From CANLWN01 sp039815505 (GTDB lineage: Bacteria; Bacteroidota; Bacteroidia; Flavobacteriales; Flavobacteriaceae): DNA of 24,773 bases. How positions within the stretch are numbered: position 1 is the stretch's first letter; every line of letters begins with the position of its first letter. The notes under the pieces are model-generated. The model saw nothing but the letters and a program-made list of their open reading frames with translations, was not told the origin of the DNA and searched no databases. Where the stretch lies: positions 1-24,773 of the forward strand of contig JBCBZE010000012.1 of assembly GCA_039815505.1 (NCBI GenBank). Direction: 5' to 3'. Below are positions 15,739 through 23,187 of the stretch, one piece after another. The translations under genes were made by a program, and so were the position numbers.

Positions 15739-15832
15739 CAAAAAATACTACTGTATTTATATTGTAGTAATGTATTTAATCAGAAATATCTTTCATTTTA
15801 TCGATTCTGATTTGTAATTATAGCTTGGTTAC
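15739..15832 (+). promoter_or_regulatory. Conserved leader, copy B, upstream of the secreted coiled-coil protein gene
   Basis: Homologous to 12201-12293. TAGCTTGG at 15821-15828 corresponds to the -7 box of copy A with one mismatch. This copy also has an inverted repeat TACTAC (15746-15751) / GTAGTA (15764-15769) not present in copy A. A run of eight C follows at 15848-15855, between the leader and the ATG. Confidence 0.6.
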
Positions 15833-15889
15833 ATAAATTAGAAACATCCCCCCCCTTGAATTTTATTGCTAACCATAATTCCTTACGAA

Positions 15890-17737
15890 ATGAAGAACTT
15901 ATTATTTTTTTTTGGGGGCGCTGTTTTAATATGTTTTTCTGTTAATGCCCAAAGTGAAAAAGTTTCAGATACTTTAGATTGCGAAGAATACAAGAGTTTT
16001 GAAAACGGCTTTATAAATCGAAACATCGATCCCAGGCAATATGTATCTGTTTATCAAATAAAAAATAGAGAAAAGAAAAAAATATGGCATTACAACAAAT
16101 GTCAAAACAGAACGAATCAATTAATTCAAATAATTGATGCTTCGGGAAAAATTCAAATTGAGTTTGATAAAGAAGGTATTGCAAGAAATGAGAACTTTAA
16201 AGGAAATATTACCATTGAGGGAAAAATCGTAAGTAAAGAAGGTGGTGAAGATCCTGTTGAAGTTTTCCCATATTCCCGCATCGGTCAGGAGAAAACTAAA
16301 ATTGGAATAACAAATCGTCCCCCTCATGAAATAGCAACCGTTTTTGTAAATCTTATACTAGAATGCTTAAGAACCAAAGATGATGTTGCCAAAGTACCCA
16401 TAGGAGATTTAGATAATAATCGATTATTAAAAAACTTAAGCAGGTATATTGAAACCGTATCTCAATATGAAGATGAAGAAAGAATTTTTTACTATGACTC
16501 TTATGAAGAAGCAGTTGATGATCCATATTTTTTGTACAAAAGCTTCAAAGGTATAATCGGTGAATTTTTAAACAGAAAAATAGTTAGAGAAGATGAATTT
16601 CCGAGAGAGCTTAACTCAGTGATCAATATCAAGGAAGAAGATGAGATATTTAAAGAAGATTTTGTAAGAGGCCTAAAAAAATTCCAGGAAATAGTAGTAG
16701 GAAGAAATAAAGCAAAAAGGGATATAGCGAAAACTACTTTTAAAAATCAGATTAAAGAATTTAATAAAAGTCTTAAAATAATAATTGACTATATAGATTA
16801 CTTCAAATCTTCAGGCGAACAAGCAGAAGATGCTTTTTTATCAACCATTCAATTAGATCACATTGCATTAGATCAAATTGAAATTAATCTAAAGTCTATT
16901 TATGAACAACTCATCATTTACCTCGAAACTGACCAGAGTGTAAATTCAACTGAAATATCTACAATCGAATCTTCAATAGAATCTAGACATGGAGAAGCTG
17001 TTAGAGAAATAACTAGGCTGACACAACTTAAGGGAACGGATATTGAAAAGTTACAAACTTACTATGACAAACAAATAAAAAGCTCCCTAAAAACCTTAGC
17101 CGAAAGGAATGAGGAGGAAACAAATAAAAAATCATTGATAAAAGAATTAGCTCTAAAAGCAAGCGAAATTATTTATCGAGATTTGAATTATGCTACGATA
17201 AACTTGAAAAAAGAACGAGCTCAAGAAGGAGATTATCTTTATATGTATTTAGTTTTAGAAGAGAGCAAGAGAAGAAACAATGATAAAAGTACAGAAACCA
17301 TTCAAAAAGTATTACCCATTGGAAGCTATGAAATAAGAAATACAAAATGGGAAGTCAAAATTTCGGACTCATTTCTATTGGTAAATAGGATTAATGAACC
17401 ATCCCAAAGTGACGATAATAGTATTTCTCCTAGTAATTTCAAAGGTGCTCCGGGTGCTTCCCTATTGCTCACTTATCGAAGAGATGGGGGAATAAGAAAT
17501 AAACTTGTCAATTCCCTTGAACCTTCGTTCGGAATTAATGTCTCTTATGTTGATTTTAGCACAGAAGACGATGTAGAAGTCGGCGCTGGTTTGGTTTTAG
17601 GACTCTTCAATAATAAACTATTTTTCACTGGAGGAGTAAATCTAAACAGGACAGGAAGAGATGAAACCAGGCCTATTTATTGGGGTATTGGTTTTAGCTT
17701 TACTAATCTCGCCAGTAAAATAGCGAAAGATAAGTAA
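15890..17737 (+). CDS. Secreted coiled-coil protein with beta-rich C-terminus, unknown function
   Basis: I chose ATG 15890 over the longer TTG 15866 because it gives a proper signal peptide, MKNLLFFFGGAVLICFSVNA followed by Q. The 615-residue product then has a polar N-terminal domain. A long helical region (about residues 200-440, heptad-like, with RRxx-rich and EE-rich stretches) follows. The last 110 residues resemble an outer-membrane barrel fragment: GASLLLTYRRDGGIRNKLV, EPSFGINVSYVDFS, EVGAGLVLGLFNNKLFFTGG and IYWGIGFSFTNLA. I recognise no family. The gene stands alone, with a leader and trailer like those of the four-gene operon, so the two are likely to be expressed together. Confidence 0.75.
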   Translation: MKNLLFFFGGAVLICFSVNAQSEKVSDTLDCEEYKSFENGFINRNIDPRQYVSVYQIKNREKKKIWHYNKCQNRTNQLIQIIDASGKIQIEFDKEGIARNENFKGNITIEGKIVSKEGGEDPVEVFPYSRIGQEKTKIGITNRPPHEIATVFVNLILECLRTKDDVAKVPIGDLDNNRLLKNLSRYIETVSQYEDEERIFYYDSYEEAVDDPYFLYKSFKGIIGEFLNRKIVREDEFPRELNSVINIKEEDEIFKEDFVRGLKKFQEIVVGRNKAKRDIAKTTFKNQIKEFNKSLKIIIDYIDYFKSSGEQAEDAFLSTIQLDHIALDQIEINLKSIYEQLIIYLETDQSVNSTEISTIESSIESRHGEAVREITRLTQLKGTDIEKLQTYYDKQIKSSLKTLAERNEEETNKKSLIKELALKASEIIYRDLNYATINLKKERAQEGDYLYMYLVLEESKRRNNDKSTETIQKVLPIGSYEIRNTKWEVKISDSFLLVNRINEPSQSDDNSISPSNFKGAPGASLLLTYRRDGGIRNKLVNSLEPSFGINVSYVDFSTEDDVEVGAGLVLGLFNNKLFFTGGVNLNRTGRDETRPIYWGIGFSFTNLASKIAKDK

Positions 17738-17756
17738 TGGACCCAATCCTTAATTT

Positions 17757-17840
17757 GCACCTCCCCTAGCCTATTTTTATACACCTTGCAACGTTGGTAA
17801 ACCTTTGTCAGATTTATTCCTTTTCTGTCATAGAAAGTAA
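17757..17840. repeat. Conserved trailer, copy D, after the secreted coiled-coil protein gene
   Basis: Homologous to 15621-15703. It begins 20 bases after the stop codon. It contains the palindrome CAACGTTG and a small hairpin TTTCT-GTCAT-AGAAA that is partly kept in copy C. It is located between two convergent genes. Confidence 0.7.
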
Positions 17841-17873
17841 ACATATAAGATTTATAATAAAAGACAATATTAT

Positions 17874-18800
17874 TTATGAAGCCTTATTGTATAACATCAT
17901 CAGTTTCTCAAAATCAATTGATGGATAATTTAACTTCACATGTTCTTTGAAGTCTAGCAATGACCCGTTATAGGTTTTCACAAAATCTATGAGTCTTTCT
18001 TTTGGTTTTTTGTATTCCTTATGGATGTTTTTGATTATTGCCCTCTTACTACCGTCCTTTAATTCTGTTATAAAGTTACCGTTAGAGCTAAGTTTAATTT
18101 TACCACTTAAAATGTCTCTTGATATATAATTACTTGATACAAACCAGTTATATCGACTCTGATAAATGCGTTCACCACTTGTTAAAAATTTTGGAACTAA
18201 TATTATATGCTTACCGTTATAATATGGCAACCCAACCTCTTTTTTGACCCACTTTTTAATTGTGTGGTCGTAATAGTCAATTTTAACTCTTCCTGTGGAT
18301 ATAGAATACTTCTCGCATTGATTAAAGGTGAAATCGGCCAATATATCACGACATACATTAGCAAGGGTATCTGACATAAGATCTTGTCCTATTCCTTTTA
18401 CTAAAAGCAAAACATTATGAGCTTCGTTGGTTATTGACACCCCAGCTTTTGCAAATTTATTTGCCGAGAGTGAATCATAAACATCTTCGGCCTTGTTATC
18501 ACCTATACCTTTGCCTTTATTCTCTCCAGAATACCCGAGATGATATTCATTTGCTTCATGTAAATGTGATAAAAAAGCTAGTCCCATTTTTCGTTCATTG
18601 GTAACAATATAGTTACGATTAAGAGTTTCTAAAAAGCCTTTACTTCGTATATACATTCTTTTTGCCAACATATTATCCAAGTTGTTGGCTATATGATATG
18701 GGTCAATAAATGCTTCTAAATCACTCTCTAAAAGAATATTTAGATGTTCTGTATGCAAATCGGAAATACCGAAATAATCATTAAAAGTCTTATTTTTCAT
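17874..18800 (-). CDS. Unrecognised 308-residue protein
   Basis: No signal peptide or membrane helix is visible, so it should be cytoplasmic. It begins MKNKTFNDYFGISDLHTEHL with an acidic FIDPYHIANNL segment. It then has a central block VLLLVKGIGQDLMSDTLANV followed by CRDILADFTFNQCEKYSI. The second half carries basic and aromatic stretches such as IKKWVKKEVGLPYYNGKHI and the end DFEKLMMLYNKAS. I recognise no catalytic motif. It starts eight bases after the LRAT-like gene and is surely in one operon with it. It may be the partner, target or antagonist of that protein; this is inference. Confidence 0.72.
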   Translation of the reverse strand: MKNKTFNDYFGISDLHTEHLNILLESDLEAFIDPYHIANNLDNMLAKRMYIRSKGFLETLNRNYIVTNERKMGLAFLSHLHEANEYHLGYSGENKGKGIGDNKAEDVYDSLSANKFAKAGVSITNEAHNVLLLVKGIGQDLMSDTLANVCRDILADFTFNQCEKYSISTGRVKIDYYDHTIKKWVKKEVGLPYYNGKHIILVPKFLTSGERIYQSRYNWFVSSNYISRDILSGKIKLSSNGNFITELKDGSKRAIIKNIHKEYKKPKERLIDFVKTYNGSLLDFKEHVKLNYPSIDFEKLMMLYNKAS

Positions 18801-18808
18801 TACTTCTA

Positions 18809-19225
18809 TTATTTTGAAAATTTATATACTAATCCCAAAGCGATTAACGAAATCGCTATATTAACTTGAGCACTACTCTCTTTACCTTTCTGTACCCAGT
18901 TTGCAAAATGCTCACAGTTAAAAACAGGCAAGCTGTATTTATCACCAAGTCTTGAATATGCTCTTTTTAAGGCTTGTTTTCTTTGTGGTAAAGAACCATT
19001 GAAACGTCTTATACGCACTGGTTCGTAATCTTTCAATAAATCCAGCAATTCCATGGTCGATAGCCATTTGACATTGCCTTTTAAGTTTCCAATAAATAGA
19101 TTATTACCCGCGTATACTATGTAGTGGTAAAAAATTCTACCAACCCCACTTTTTTTCTTAGCTACAATCACATCCGCAGGGCAGAGTCGGTTTTGGGTTA
19201 CTAGTTTTTTTATAATGTTCTTCAT
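18809..19225 (-). CDS. LRAT-like (NlpC/P60 superfamily) protein with C-terminal membrane anchor
   Basis: The 138-residue protein has the circularly permuted papain-like fold of the lecithin retinol acyltransferase (LRAT) group. The substrate-side His lies in FYHYIVYAGNNLFIG (His34), and the catalytic block is VFNCEHFANWVQKG (Cys104, His106). The C-terminus is a short hydrophobic helix (VNIAISLIALGLVYKF), as in many LRAT-type acyltransferases or phospholipases. Such proteins move acyl groups or hydrolyse lipids at membranes. In bacteria they are often found in accessory or conflict loci. It is the first gene of a minus-strand pair and diverges from the XRE regulator gene. Confidence 0.82.
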   Translation of the reverse strand: MKNIIKKLVTQNRLCPADVIVAKKKSGVGRIFYHYIVYAGNNLFIGNLKGNVKWLSTMELLDLLKDYEPVRIRRFNGSLPQRKQALKRAYSRLGDKYSLPVFNCEHFANWVQKGKESSAQVNIAISLIALGLVYKFSK

Positions 19226-19270
19226 TTTTTTAAAATCAAAAATGTTCGTCTAAAGAAACAAACGTCCTAA

Positions 19271-19320
19271 CAAAGACACAAAATAATCTTTGTACCGCCA
19301 AAGAAACATTCGTATTTTTG
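19271..19320. promoter_or_regulatory. Divergent promoters sharing an inverted repeat that carries both -33 boxes
   Basis: The inverted repeat TCTTTG-TACCGC-CAAAGA (19287-19304) contains TTTG for each strand. On the plus strand TTTG (19289-19292), 20 bases, then TATTTTTG (19313-19320) matches the Bacteroidota consensus well and lies 36 bases before the XRE start. On the minus strand TTTG (19302-19299), 20 bases, then TGTCTTTG (19278-19271) is one mismatch off and serves the LRAT-like gene. Binding of the XRE protein to this repeat would repress both directions. Confidence 0.55.
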
Positions 19321-19356
19321 CTAAAACATTATCAACAAACTATTAACAATTCAAAA

Positions 19357-19698
19357 ATGAGCACCTCCTTAGACACCGAAAAATTTTCTAGAATGATTAA
19401 ATCCAAGAGGGGGAAAATTGGACTAAGAAATTTAGCAAATGATATTGGTATTAGTGCATCGACCCTTTCCAGAGTAGAGCAGGGAAACCTGCCAGACATA
19501 GACACTTACTTGAAGCTTTGCAACTGGCTTGAGGTATCTTCTGACTATTTCCTTATGAATAGAGAACTTTCAGATACAGACTCGCATAAGGGTGTTATAG
19601 CACATTTAAGAGCAGACAAAACTCTCCCCCCCACAACATCGGAAGCATTAATTCAAATGATTAACCTTGCTTATGAGTCTGCAAAAAAAGAAGCCTAA
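19357..19698 (+). CDS. XRE-family helix-turn-helix regulator
   Basis: I start at ATG 19357 (113 residues) rather than the upstream TTG because this position follows the predicted promoter and gives a normal short N-terminus. The Cro/CI-type HTH is clear at about residues 8-60: FSRMIKSKRGKIGLRNLAND, then IGISASTLSRVEQGNLPDID and a LCNWLEVSSDYFL end. The remaining tail is polar. Regulators of this type placed directly before an ImmA/IrrE protease usually repress a mobile-element or stress operon until cleaved. The gene contains a run of seven C at 19626-19632. It overlaps the protease gene by 26 bases. Confidence 0.92.
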   Translation: MSTSLDTEKFSRMIKSKRGKIGLRNLANDIGISASTLSRVEQGNLPDIDTYLKLCNWLEVSSDYFLMNRELSDTDSHKGVIAHLRADKTLPPTTSEALIQMINLAYESAKKEA

Positions 19699-20272
19699 AT
19701 TTAAAAGAGGGTTCAAAAAATGGTCTGATGAAAAAAGTAAAGAAATAAGATCTTTACTTGGTCAAAGTGCAATCTCACCTTTGTGTGCATTTGACGTGTG
19801 TAAATATTACAAAATACCTCTCCTCACTCCGAAGGATATAAAAGGCTTGGATTCCATATACTTACAAAATCTTTTAAATGAAGGTAGTCAAGTATGGTCC
19901 GCAGCAACAGTACCCTTGGAAAAAAATAAGTATCTAATAATTCATAATCCAACCCATTCAGATTTTAGGCAGCAAAGCAATTTAATGCATGAGCTATCTC
20001 ATATAATGTGTGGTCACAAGGTTGACATCAACAAAACTAATATAGGACTATCTGGTTTTCTAAGGAATTTTAATCCAGATCAAGAAAATGAAGCAGAATG
20101 GTTAGGCTCATGTTTACAATTACCTAGGACTGCTCTGCTTTGGGCACTCAAAAAAGGAATGTCTGAAAATGAAATAGCTAGTTATTTTAGGGCAAGTTTA
20201 GAAATGACTAAGTATCGTATTAACATTACTGGAGTAAAATCGCAACTCAGATACCGCAAACAATATTATTAA
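19673..20272 (+). CDS. ImmA/IrrE family metallopeptidase
   Basis: I start at ATG 19673 (199 residues), two codons inside the longest frame. The zinc site is HELSH at residues 106-110 followed by IMCGH, and the downstream glutamate-bearing helix is DQENEAEWLGSCLQLPRTALL. These are the features of the ImmA/IrrE family (IrrE of Deinococcus, ImmA of ICEBs1), which cut a neighbouring XRE repressor in response to a signal. The 26-base overlap with the XRE gene indicates translational coupling and strongly supports that partner. The likely result is derepression of this locus under stress or infection. Confidence 0.92.
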   Translation: MSLQKKKPKFKRGFKKWSDEKSKEIRSLLGQSAISPLCAFDVCKYYKIPLLTPKDIKGLDSIYLQNLLNEGSQVWSAATVPLEKNKYLIIHNPTHSDFRQQSNLMHELSHIMCGHKVDINKTNIGLSGFLRNFNPDQENEAEWLGSCLQLPRTALLWALKKGMSENEIASYFRASLEMTKYRINITGVKSQLRYRKQYY

Positions 20273-20293
20273 AATAAAGAGATATTTTTATCC

Positions 20294-20319
20294 ATTGATT
20301 TTCAATAAAATAAATCAAT
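20294..20319. promoter_or_regulatory. Inverted repeat upstream of the helicase gene
   Basis: ATTGATTT (20294-20301) and AAATCAAT (20312-20319) are perfect inverted arms with a ten-base spacer, 27 bases before the helicase ATG. It may be an operator for the helicase-DUF2290 pair or a weak structure. Confidence 0.35.
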
Positions 20320-20346
20320 AATCAAAAAATAATAGCAACCTGAATT

Positions 20347-22440
20347 ATGGTCGATATAAAAAGAGGGCAAACCGATAAAAACGCTAGTAGTGATTTGCTC
20401 GCTAACTTTTTCAAAAAGAATACTCAATTTGATGGTAAATTATACATTGGATATCCCATTCTTTATTCAGGTGGGGAGAACATTATTTTAGATGCACTAT
20501 GGATTTCTCCAAAAAACGGCATCGTTATTTTCGATTTAATAGAAGGCATAAAATTTGATGATCGTGAACATCATAGAGATGCTTTATACAACAAGTTAGA
20601 ATCAGAACTAAAACAATACGAAGAACTAACAAAGAGAAGAAACCTTTTGGTAGACATCGAGGTACTAACCTATGCCCCAGCAAGCAAACAAGAAGGCTTT
20701 TTAAAGTACACTTCGTTTAACGATACTGACTTACTTCATGAAATAAATTCTTTACCTGAATGGGAGAATTCTGATGATAAAATTTATCGCAAAACTCTTT
20801 CCGTTATACAGTCGGTCATAAAGATAAAGGCTCAGATTGATAGAAGTTATATTACAAAAGAAAATTCTAGAGGTGCAGTTGTGAAACGTCTAGAAGAAAC
20901 TATTGCGAATTTAGACAACCAACAGGAAGAAGCGATAATTGAATATCACGATGGCTTACAAAGAATCAGAGGATTGGCTGGTTCTGGAAAAACTATTGTA
21001 CTCGCAATAAAAGCTGCTTATTTACATGCTACAAACCCAAATTGGGATATAGTAGTAACATTTAATACTAGATCTCTAAAAAATCAATTCAAAGAACTAA
21101 TAGAATTATTCTGTATTCAAAAGATGGGACGCAAACCCAATAGTGATAAAATTAGAATTATTCAGGCATGGGGAGGTAGCCGAAGTACAGGAGTATATTA
21201 TGAATTTTGTAAAGATTATGGAATTGAATATTTGGATGTTAGAGCTGCTAAGGCAATTGCTACTCAACAAAAAATTGAACCTTTTGATGCAGTTTGTCGA
21301 AAAGCATTAGAATTAGTTGATAAATCAAAGACTGTTCCAACTTATGATGCCATTTTAGTCGATGAAGCTCAAGATTTATCCGAGTCATTTTTAAACCTTT
21401 GCTACCTTCAGCTCAGTAAGAAGAAAAGGCTAATTTATGCTTATGACGAATTACAAAAATTAAACCAAGGATCTTCGCTAAGAAATCCAAATAAGATTTT
21501 TGGTAGAGATGCAAGTGATATAATTCTCAAAAAGTGTTACCGTAATTCAAGACCTGTTTTAGCAGCTGCTCATGCCTTTGGTTTTGGGATATATCATAAT
21601 AAAGGATTGGTTCAATTTTTTGACCAACCCGCCTTGTGGGCAGATGTTGGTTATATAGTTAAAGATGGTCAATTAAAGGCTAGCAAAAATGTTACTCTTA
21701 CCAGAGCGAAAGAAGCAACTCATACTTTTTTAGAACAAGAAATAGATATTGAAGATATTATTCAGTTTAAGACTTTTGATTCAAAACAAGCACAAGCCAT
21801 TGCAATAGCAGATGATATACAAAGAAACTTAAAAAAAGAAGAGCTCTTACATCGAGATATAATGATAATTAATCCTTTAGCTCTCACTACTAAAAAAGAA
21901 GTGGCCATGGTTCGTGCTTTATTAGATTCAAGAGGAATTAGAAGCCATATTGCTGGCGATGTCGATAAAGATGAGTTCTATAGAGACAAATCTGTGGCTT
22001 TCACAGGTATTAATAGAGCAAAGGGTAATGAAGTACCTTTCGTTTATATAATGAATGGTCAAGATTGTTATTCACATCCCTTTGTACCAACCCGTGGATT
22101 GAGAGAAAGGAGAAACATTTTATTCACCGCCATTACGAGAAGTAAGGCCTGGGTCAGAGTATTTGGAATTGGAGAAAACATGAAACTATTAGAAGAAGAA
22201 TTTAAGCTAGTAAAGAAGAATAATTTCGAATTAAGCTTTACCTATCCTACGCAAAAGGAAATTGAAAGAATGAATGTCATAAGTCGAGATTTAACTGTGA
22301 CTGAAGAAATTCAACTAAAATCGGATATTGATTCTCTAAGTAATTTAAGTGATATTATTCAGCGTGTCAAATCAGGTGAAAACCAACTTGAAGATTATCC
22401 AGAAGAAATGCAAATTTTATTAAAGGCGCTATTAGATTAA
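20347..22440 (+). CDS. Superfamily 1 (UvrD-like) helicase with NERD-like N-terminal domain
   Basis: The 697-residue protein has an N-terminal region (about 25-110) resembling a nuclease-related (NERD) domain: PILYSGGENIILDALWISPK then NGIVIFDLIEG. The usual E/D-x-K catalytic lysine is not apparent there. The helicase motor follows: Walker A RGLAGSGKTI (GLAGSGKT 209-216), Walker B AILVDEAQDLS (339-344), a CYRNSRPVLAAAHAF block, the motif TGINRAKGNEVPFVYIMNG and final motif RRNILFTAITRSKAWVRVFG. These are motifs I to VI of SF1. It probably translocates on nucleic acid. With the DUF2290 gene starting one base after its stop it forms a two-gene unit resembling phage-defence helicase operons. Confidence 0.88.
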   Translation: MVDIKRGQTDKNASSDLLANFFKKNTQFDGKLYIGYPILYSGGENIILDALWISPKNGIVIFDLIEGIKFDDREHHRDALYNKLESELKQYEELTKRRNLLVDIEVLTYAPASKQEGFLKYTSFNDTDLLHEINSLPEWENSDDKIYRKTLSVIQSVIKIKAQIDRSYITKENSRGAVVKRLEETIANLDNQQEEAIIEYHDGLQRIRGLAGSGKTIVLAIKAAYLHATNPNWDIVVTFNTRSLKNQFKELIELFCIQKMGRKPNSDKIRIIQAWGGSRSTGVYYEFCKDYGIEYLDVRAAKAIATQQKIEPFDAVCRKALELVDKSKTVPTYDAILVDEAQDLSESFLNLCYLQLSKKKRLIYAYDELQKLNQGSSLRNPNKIFGRDASDIILKKCYRNSRPVLAAAHAFGFGIYHNKGLVQFFDQPALWADVGYIVKDGQLKASKNVTLTRAKEATHTFLEQEIDIEDIIQFKTFDSKQAQAIAIADDIQRNLKKEELLHRDIMIINPLALTTKKEVAMVRALLDSRGIRSHIAGDVDKDEFYRDKSVAFTGINRAKGNEVPFVYIMNGQDCYSHPFVPTRGLRERRNILFTAITRSKAWVRVFGIGENMKLLEEEFKLVKKNNFELSFTYPTQKEIERMNVISRDLTVTEEIQLKSDIDSLSNLSDIIQRVKSGENQLEDYPEEMQILLKALLD

Positions 22441-22441
22441 T

Positions 22442-23104
22442 ATGGCTATAAGCTCAAAGATAGGTAAGCAAATAAGGCACATTAATCAATCTTTAATAAA
22501 GACCAGTTTTCAGGTTGATTATAATTTTGTTTCATCAAGAAATGGCATTATTGTATGGGAAGGGTTTAAAGATATTTCTTCCGCTTTAAAGAATCTACCT
22601 TATAATGACATATATAACGAATGTTTAAAAGCAAGAGCATTTAACTTTAAGTTAATCGATGGAGCACTAATACAATTAATGTATAGTTGCAAAAGGGATG
22701 ATATACTAAGACATAGACTTGCGTTTTATCCAAACCCTGATGTGGAAAGATATCAAGATAACCCTGAAGGATTTGAAGAAGCACATTTTGGGAGAGAACT
22801 ATTTACAGAAGTGTATGAAAAAAAAGCTCTGATTTTTCCAGTAAGATTTGATTTTGATTCTGATGACAAAAAATATGTAGAACATAATCATAGTTATTCT
22901 CACCTAACACTAGGTAATTACGAAAATTGCAGAATTCCTGTGTCTCGTCCAGTAAGTCCTTTTCAGTTCATTGTATTTATCCTCAAAAACTTTTATCATG
23001 ATAGGTTTAATGATTATTATGATAATAAGTCATTCAATTGTAATTTACAGTTTGAAAGTCTACTAAGTGAGGAAGAAAAATCTCGTATTCATTTATCGTT
23101 ATAA
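22442..23104 (+). CDS. DUF2290 family protein
   Basis: The 220-residue protein matches the DUF2290 pattern as I remember it. It has the DGALIQLMYSCKRDDILRHR segment, RLAFYPNPDVERYQDNPEGF, the FPVRFDFDSDDKKYVEHNHS block and SHLTLGNYENCRIPVSRPVS, ending in PFQFIVFILKNFYHDRF. The function is unknown. Conserved His and Arg residues could be catalytic, but I cannot assign an active site. It follows the helicase by one base and is almost certainly its partner. It is the last intact gene before the right island repeat. Confidence 0.82.
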   Translation: MAISSKIGKQIRHINQSLIKTSFQVDYNFVSSRNGIIVWEGFKDISSALKNLPYNDIYNECLKARAFNFKLIDGALIQLMYSCKRDDILRHRLAFYPNPDVERYQDNPEGFEEAHFGRELFTEVYEKKALIFPVRFDFDSDDKKYVEHNHSYSHLTLGNYENCRIPVSRPVSPFQFIVFILKNFYHDRFNDYYDNKSFNCNLQFESLLSEEEKSRIHLSL

Positions 23105-23187
23105 AATGTTTCACGTCATCCTTCATGAAGTAAATTGTCTCTTATTTGTACCTCAAAACCATAACTTGTTAAAAATCAGATATAGTT

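Noticed and set aside
15621..17840. Integron attC sites or a CRISPR array
   Set aside because: Only two trailer copies, about 2.1 kb apart, with no GTTRRRY/RYYYAAC pair in the expected symmetry and no integrase; no regularly spaced short repeats anywhere in the window.
23121..23130. Palindrome CTTCATGAAG after the DUF2290 gene
   Set aside because: A ten-base palindrome without a T-run or GC-rich stem is too weak to call a terminator or operator.
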